Shown here piece by piece: positions 6,231 through 7,978 of a stretch of DNA of 7,978 bases. Every line of letters begins with the position of its first letter. Within the stretch, counting starts at the first letter, position 1. The stretch spans positions 1 to 7,978 of the forward strand of contig JAFOXT010000070.1 of assembly GCA_017425745.1 (NCBI GenBank), written 5' to 3'. The notes below the pieces were generated by a model. That model did not search any database. It worked only from the letters and a program-made list of their open reading frames with translations, and was not told where the DNA came from. This stretch comes from Clostridia bacterium (lineage in GTDB: Bacteria > Bacillota > Clostridia > Oscillospirales > Acutalibacteraceae). The translations under genes and the position numbers were made by a program.

Positions 6231-7679
6231 ATGAACACAAAAACAAAAGAATTAAGACCCTTTGGCTGGAGAGATAAGCTCGGCTACGCTATGGGTGATA
6301 TGGGTTGCGGATTTTCATTCCAGCTCGTTTCAACCTTTATGCAGCTTTTCTACCTTCAGTTTATCGGTATTTCACCCAACGACTATGCAGTAATTATCCT
6401 CATTTCAAAAGCATTCGACGCTATTAACGATGTTGTTATCGGTAACCTTGTTGACACAAAGAAAATCGGCAAAAAGAGCAAGTATATGCCTTGGATTCTT
6501 CTTGGCGCAGTAACACTCATTATCTTCAACGTTATGATTTTTGCTCCCATAAAAGATTTCTCATATGCAGGTAAATATGCTTGGTGTCTTATTTCCTACT
6601 GTCTGTGGTCAATCTCTTACACAATGGTAAATGTACCCTACGGCTCACTTCACTCAGTAATTACAGATAAGCCTCAGGAAAGAACTGCTCTTTCAACCTT
6701 CCGTTCAATCGGTGCTGCTCTTCCCGCAATTGTTATTATGATCGTTCTTCCCGGCATCGTTTACAACACAACAACAGATGCAAACGGTGTTGAAGTTCAG
6801 ACACTTAAGGGTGAAACTCTTCTTCCCGTTGCAATTGTAATGTCAATTGTTGCTCTTGTTGTTCTCTGGGGTACAACAAAGCTTGTTACAGAACGTGTTC
6901 AGCGTGAAGAAACAGGTGAAAACACAACCGGTATAAAGTCATTCTTCTCAGCTTTCAAGGCATTCTTCACAAACAGAGCTATGGTTGGTGCAACTCTTGC
7001 AACTGTTGCTTCTGTTGCTCTTTTCAACTCAACAATGGCTCTTAACAACATGGTTTTCCAGTATTTCTTCAAGGATGCAAGTAAAATCGGTATGGCTATG
7101 ATAGGCTCTTATGCTCCGATGATTCTTGTTATGATTTTCGTTGGTAAGCTTACTGCCAAGTTCGGCAAGAAGAACCTTATTGCTTTTTCTACTCTTATCA
7201 GCTCAATCGGCGGTCTTGCATTCATGCTTCTTCCCATGTCAGCTGATTCAAAGGGTATGATTCTTTACATTGTTACTCTTATGTTCCTCAACACCGGTAA
7301 CTGCATCTTCCAGGTTACAGTATGGGCTATTGTTGCTGACTGTATCGAAGTAAGCTACCGCAAGACAGGTAAGGCAGAAGAAGGCTCACTTTACGCTCTT
7401 TACTCATTCTTCCGTAAGCTCTCACAGGGTGTCGGTCAGGCAGTTGTTTCAGTAGGTCTTACAGCGATCGGCTTTGTTGAAGGTGAAAACGCTGTTCAGC
7501 CCGAAAACTTCGGTTCAGATGTTAAGAATCTTTACATTCTTGTTCTTGTAATCGGTTCATTCCTTACATTTGCTTCAATGCAGTTCATCTACAATATCAG
7601 CAAGAAGGACGAAGAAGCAATGGCTGTGTCAACAGCAGAAGTTGCTGAAATTTCAACAGGCAAGGGTCTTGACGACTAA
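6231..7679 (+). CDS. GPH-family (MFS_2) sugar-cation symporter, probably for glucuronate or glucuronides
   Basis: This 482-residue membrane protein has about 12 hydrophobic segments and belongs to the glycoside-pentoside-hexuronide:cation symporters. Marks include RDKLGYAMGDMG near the N-terminus, KAFDAINDVVIGNLVD (60-75), NVPYGSL (134-140), and the late cytoplasmic-loop signature ADCIEVSYRKTGKAEEG followed by FFRKLSQGVGQ (369-403). It should import the substrate with H+ or Na+. Position at the end of a glucuronate operon points to free glucuronate or a glucuronide, but the sequence does not tell which. The start is the ATG at 6231, preceded by AAAGGAGA (6216-6223); an in-frame ATG at 6189 lacks a ribosome binding site and would add 14 hydrophilic residues. 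The 75-base gap after kdgK holds a short hairpin but no terminator. The hydrophilic tail from about 457 is cytoplasmic. Confidence 0.93.
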   Translation: MNTKTKELRPFGWRDKLGYAMGDMGCGFSFQLVSTFMQLFYLQFIGISPNDYAVIILISKAFDAINDVVIGNLVDTKKIGKKSKYMPWILLGAVTLIIFNVMIFAPIKDFSYAGKYAWCLISYCLWSISYTMVNVPYGSLHSVITDKPQERTALSTFRSIGAALPAIVIMIVLPGIVYNTTTDANGVEVQTLKGETLLPVAIVMSIVALVVLWGTTKLVTERVQREETGENTTGIKSFFSAFKAFFTNRAMVGATLATVASVALFNSTMALNNMVFQYFFKDASKIGMAMIGSYAPMILVMIFVGKLTAKFGKKNLIAFSTLISSIGGLAFMLLPMSADSKGMILYIVTLMFLNTGNCIFQVTVWAIVADCIEVSYRKTGKAEEGSLYALYSFFRKLSQGVGQAVVSVGLTAIGFVEGENAVQPENFGSDVKNLYILVLVIGSFLTFASMQFIYNISKKDEEAMAVSTAEVAEISTGKGLDD

Positions 7680-7692
7680 GAAAAAATCATAC

Positions 7693-7730
7693 AAAAAAGC
7701 AGGGGATTTCCCTTGCTTTTTTTGTTTTTT
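7693..7730 (+). terminator. Rho-independent terminator of the glucuronate operon
   Basis: GCAGGGG (7699-7705) pairs with CCCTTGC (7710-7716), seven pairs with one G-T, around an ATTT loop. An A-tract (7693-7698) leads in and TTTTTTTG plus six more T follow. It begins 14 bases after the symporter stop codon. The A- and T-tracts can pair with each other, so it may also stop transcription arriving from the right. Confidence 0.92.
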
Positions 7731-7825
7731 GCCTGATTTAAAATGAGATTGCTTTGAGTTGACTGAAAAAAGTAAAATTATACCGGAAATTGAGCAAAAT
7801 AAAGCAAAAAAAATGCCGTAAAGTG

Positions 7826-7854
7826 TTGATATTTTTTTGTAAAAATGGTATTAT
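7826..7854 (+). promoter_or_regulatory. Strong sigma-A-type promoter reading out of the right edge
   Basis: TTGATA (7826-7831) and TATTAT (7849-7854) are separated by exactly 17 bases, each one mismatch from consensus, with a T-rich spacer. Transcription would begin near 7861. It lies about 95 bases past the operon terminator, so it starts a separate unit. No start codon with a ribosome binding site follows before the window ends, giving a leader of at least ~115 bases. The stretch from 7731 to 7825 is AT-rich and I see no gene in it. Confidence 0.7.
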
Positions 7855-7866
7855 TAGTCGAATAAT
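7850..7866. promoter_or_regulatory. Operator-like inverted repeat over the -10 box and start point
   Basis: ATTATT-AGTCG-AATAAT has perfect six-base arms and covers the -10 box and predicted start of the right-hand promoter, a classic repressor position. As RNA only its right part would be transcribed, so it would act as DNA. It resembles no operator I can name with confidence, and AT-rich arms arise easily by chance. Confidence 0.35.
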
Positions 7867-7879
7867 CTATGTTGGTGTT

Positions 7880-7967
7880 TTGCGACTTTCTCAAGGAGAG
7901 AAGTATGGAGACCTGACAGAAGCGTCGAACGTTTCCGGCATGGAGGGGACCGAGCAATCGGTCGCAA
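7880..7967 (+). ncRNA. Candidate structured leader RNA, possibly a riboswitch; class not recognised
   Basis: Downstream of the promoter, a GC-richer segment folds by eye into a closed multi-helix junction. P1 pairs TTGCGAC (7880-7886) with GTCGCAA (7961-7967). P2 is TTTCTC with GAG(G)AA (7887-7892/7896-7902, G7900 bulged). P3 has a lower part CCTG/CA(T)GG (7912-7915/7939-7943), an ACA/CGG internal loop and an upper part GAAGCGT/ACGTTTC (7919-7925/7929-7935). P4 is CCGA/TCGG closed by a GCAA GNRA tetraloop (7950-7961). Two purine-rich joints (7903-7911 and 7944-7949, AGGGGA) are left unpaired at the junction. It contains no open reading frame of note. A P1 plus three arms recalls four-way-junction riboswitches such as NiCo or yybP-ykoY, but I cannot match their conserved bases with confidence. 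It probably controls a gene beyond the edge. Confidence 0.5.
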
Positions 7968-7978
7968 TAAAAATAGAA

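Noticed and set aside
7754..7784. TTGAGT/TTGACT followed by TATACC as a possible promoter
   Set aside because: Spacings are 19 and 14 bases with a poor -10. The promoter at 7826-7854 is much better.
7886..7943. Resemblance of the leader RNA to a SAM-I riboswitch (TCTCAAG, GGAG, CCGGCA in order)
   Set aside because: The helices these strings form here differ from SAM-I P1-P4, and the kink-turn and GGCAACC core are missing.
1..7978. Mobile elements, CRISPR arrays, tRNA or rRNA genes
   Set aside because: No transposase, terminal repeats, regular repeat-spacer pattern or tRNA/rRNA motif was found on either strand.

Overview
The window is a hexuronate (D-glucuronate) catabolic locus from a low-to-mid-GC Firmicute. 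The strong AGA arginine and CCC proline usage, the AGGAGG-type ribosome binding sites and the KDPG aldolase with a C-terminal extra domain suggest a gut-type Clostridia lineage (Oscillospiraceae/Lachnospiraceae-like). That placement is inferred from codon habit and gene style only.

Layout: positions 1-662 hold most of an AraC-family regulator on the minus strand, cut by the left edge inside its DNA-binding domain. Positions 663-786 are the divergent control region, with a good promoter for the regulator and an extended -10 promoter for the rightward operon. Then follow six plus-strand genes: uxaC (787-2184), uxuA (2200-3246), an SDR-type uxuB (3259-4110), kdgA fused to a VOC-like domain (4165-5118), kdgK (5133-6155) and a GPH/MFS_2 sugar-cation symporter (6231-7679). 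A Rho-independent terminator lies at 7693-7730.

The genes form a complete route. The symporter brings in hexuronate or a hexuronide. UxaC isomerises D-glucuronate to D-fructuronate, UxuB reduces it to D-mannonate, UxuA dehydrates that to 2-keto-3-deoxygluconate (KDG), KdgK phosphorylates it to KDPG, and KdgA cleaves KDPG to pyruvate and glyceraldehyde 3-phosphate. There is no tagaturonate reductase or altronate dehydratase here, so the locus as seen serves glucuronate rather than galacturonate. The divergent AraC protein is the obvious candidate regulator.

The last ~250 bases are gene-free but not empty. A near-consensus promoter (TTGATA-17-TATTAT) with an operator-like inverted repeat over its -10 box drives what looks like a compact multi-helix RNA (7880-7967), probably the 5' leader of a gene beyond the right edge. 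I could not assign this RNA to a known class, and it is the least explained element in the window.
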